NCBI GenBank assembly: GCA_963819785.1
Contig: CAWFXW010000002.1
Location: forward strand, 124,001-188,000
Length of the DNA stretch: 64,000 nt
Direction: 5' to 3'
Source of the DNA: Palsa-504 sp963819785
GTDB taxonomy: Bacteria; Actinomycetota; Actinomycetes; Streptosporangiales; Streptosporangiaceae
Positions 63,329-64,000 of the stretch are shown piece after piece (position 1 is the first letter of the stretch; every line of letters begins with the position of its first letter). The notes under the pieces are model-generated. The model had not been told where the DNA came from. It did not search any database and saw only the letters and a list, made by a program, of their open reading frames with translations. The position numbers were made by a program, and so were the translations under genes.

Positions 63329-64000
63329 TCAGAATCCGCTGCCGGTTACGCCACTGATCAAGGTGGCGATGAGGGCGACGCCGTCGTCCTCGGCGGTGCC
63401 GGTCGCCGGGTCAAGCGGCGGCGCCGCGCTCACCTGGGGATCCGCGGAGTCGGGGTTGGTGATCGCCGAGCCCACCTGGTAGCCGTCCGGCAGGACGATC
63501 CAGCCGAACTTGACCTTGACGCCGTGGACCATCGCGATCGACTCGTACAGGCCGGACCGCCCGTGCAGGGTGGGCACCGAGAACGCGTACTGATGGCCTT
63601 CGGCCTTGACGTAGCCCGCCGCCTTCGAGCTGCGGTAGTTGAGCGTGATGTGCGCGCCGTGCTGGCCGGCCAGGTCCAGCTTTCCGTTCTTCACGGTTCC
63701 GCTGAACCAGTGCCCGACCTTGTGCCCGTCGCAGATGTAGGCGACGGCCTTCTTCTTGTGCACCGAGACCGCCACGGCCGCACCTTCGCCGCCCCCGACC
63801 TGGGCGCCGTAGTCGGCGTCGTCCGGCACCGTCCCGGACACCGCGGGCGCGGTCGTCGGTACCGACGAGACCGTCGGCGAGGCCGAAGCGGTGGGCGTCG
63901 ACGTGGCCGCCGATGACGCCGATGACGCCGATGGCGTCAACGTGACGACGGCGGTGGACGGGGCCGACGCGGGCAGCGTGACGGTGGTGCCGGCGCCGGA
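63329..64000 (-). CDS. Secreted Thr/Ser/Ala-rich protein, 5' end outside window
   Basis: The frame is open to the right edge. The visible part begins with a Ser/Thr/Ala/Pro-rich stretch, then a ~140-residue beta-rich domain: AVAVSVHKKKAVAYICDGHK, VGHWFSGTVKNGKLDL, AHITLNYRSSKAAGYV and VHGVKVKFGWIVLPDGYQVG. The C-terminus is DDGVALIATLISGVTGSGF. It is probably an extracytoplasmic protein. It lies upstream of the DUF6529-Rieske genes on the same strand, so it may belong to that operon. Function unknown. Confidence 0.6.
   Translation of the reverse strand, partial: SGAGTTVTLPASAPSTAVVTLTPSASSASSAATSTPTASASPTVSSVPTTAPAVSGTVPDDADYGAQVGGGEGAAVAVSVHKKKAVAYICDGHKVGHWFSGTVKNGKLDLAGQHGAHITLNYRSSKAAGYVKAEGHQYAFSVPTLHGRSGLYESIAMVHGVKVKFGWIVLPDGYQVGSAITNPDSADPQVSAAPPLDPATGTAEDDGVALIATLISGVTGSGF

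Noticed and set aside
1..64000. tRNA or rRNA genes
   Set aside because: I looked for cloverleaf-like segments with GTTCGA-type T-loops and CCA ends in intergenic regions and found none I could support; a tRNAscan run would be decisive.

Overview
The window comes from a very GC-rich actinobacterium, most likely a filamentous, Streptomyces-like or Streptosporangiales-like lineage. The evidence is codon use (G/C at third positions almost everywhere), many GTG starts and 4-bp ATGA/GTGA operon overlaps, and typical actinomycete families: a DUF397 / HTH-DUF5753 / HATPase trio, ECF sigma factors with SnoaL tails, a class F sortase, a YtrA-type GntR-ABC operon, a PknB-like kinase and a DUF6529-Rieske pair. 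The species cannot be named from the sequence alone.

Region 1 (1-31,690) is mostly ordinary chromosome. It holds a large membrane protein with a predicted propeller ectodomain, an XRE regulator coupled to a ClpP-like protein that lacks the catalytic His, a GntR/ABC exporter operon, an APC permease with an amidohydrolase, miaA, a class F sortase facing its probable substrate, an aromatic amino acid decarboxylase, a Ser/Thr kinase, small enzymes, two copies of an MFS transporter plus ECF-sigma module, an epoxide hydrolase, a winged-helix AlkZ-like protein and a TetR regulator. Several genes carry single-base frameshifts.

Region 2 (31,694-54,200) is a type I-G (formerly I-U) CRISPR-Cas locus: a 42-repeat array, cas2, a cas4-cas1 fusion, then csb2 (cas5-cas6), csb1 (cas7), csx17 (cas8) and a helicase-HD cas3, all on the minus strand. 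It is split between csb2 and cas4-cas1 by about 10 kb of unrelated DNA. Most of that DNA is a 7.86-kb Tn7-like transposon (37,377-45,234) with XRE, tnsA, tnsB, tnsC, tniQ and an SDR cargo gene. I could define its 25-bp imperfect terminal inverted repeats (23/25) starting with TGTGACTGAGCA. The rest is a DUF397/XRE/HATPase cluster and two gene fragments.

Region 3 (54,441-60,450) adjoins the cas operon. It has a NYN-domain nuclease, a remnant of an AAA ATPase, and a four-gene minus-strand operon: a predicted winged-helix/coiled-coil protein, a PD-(D/E)XK nuclease with QxxxY and a four-Cys cluster, an unknown protein, and an SF1 (Upf1/Dna2-like) helicase. I do not recognise this set as a named system. 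It is the best candidate here for an undescribed defence module. Its promoter shares 10-bp CTGGAA repeats with the cas4-cas1 promoter.

Region 4 (60,645-64,000) returns to chromosome: an MBL-fold remnant, an ECF sigma/anti-sigma pair, a Tat-exported Rieske protein with a DUF6529 membrane protein, and a truncated secreted protein.

A general caution: frameshifts in G/C runs are frequent and densest at 45.5-60 kb, while the transposon genes are intact. Consensus sequencing error and real decay cannot be separated here. The cas and nuclease-helicase genes were reconstructed by joining reading frames by eye.
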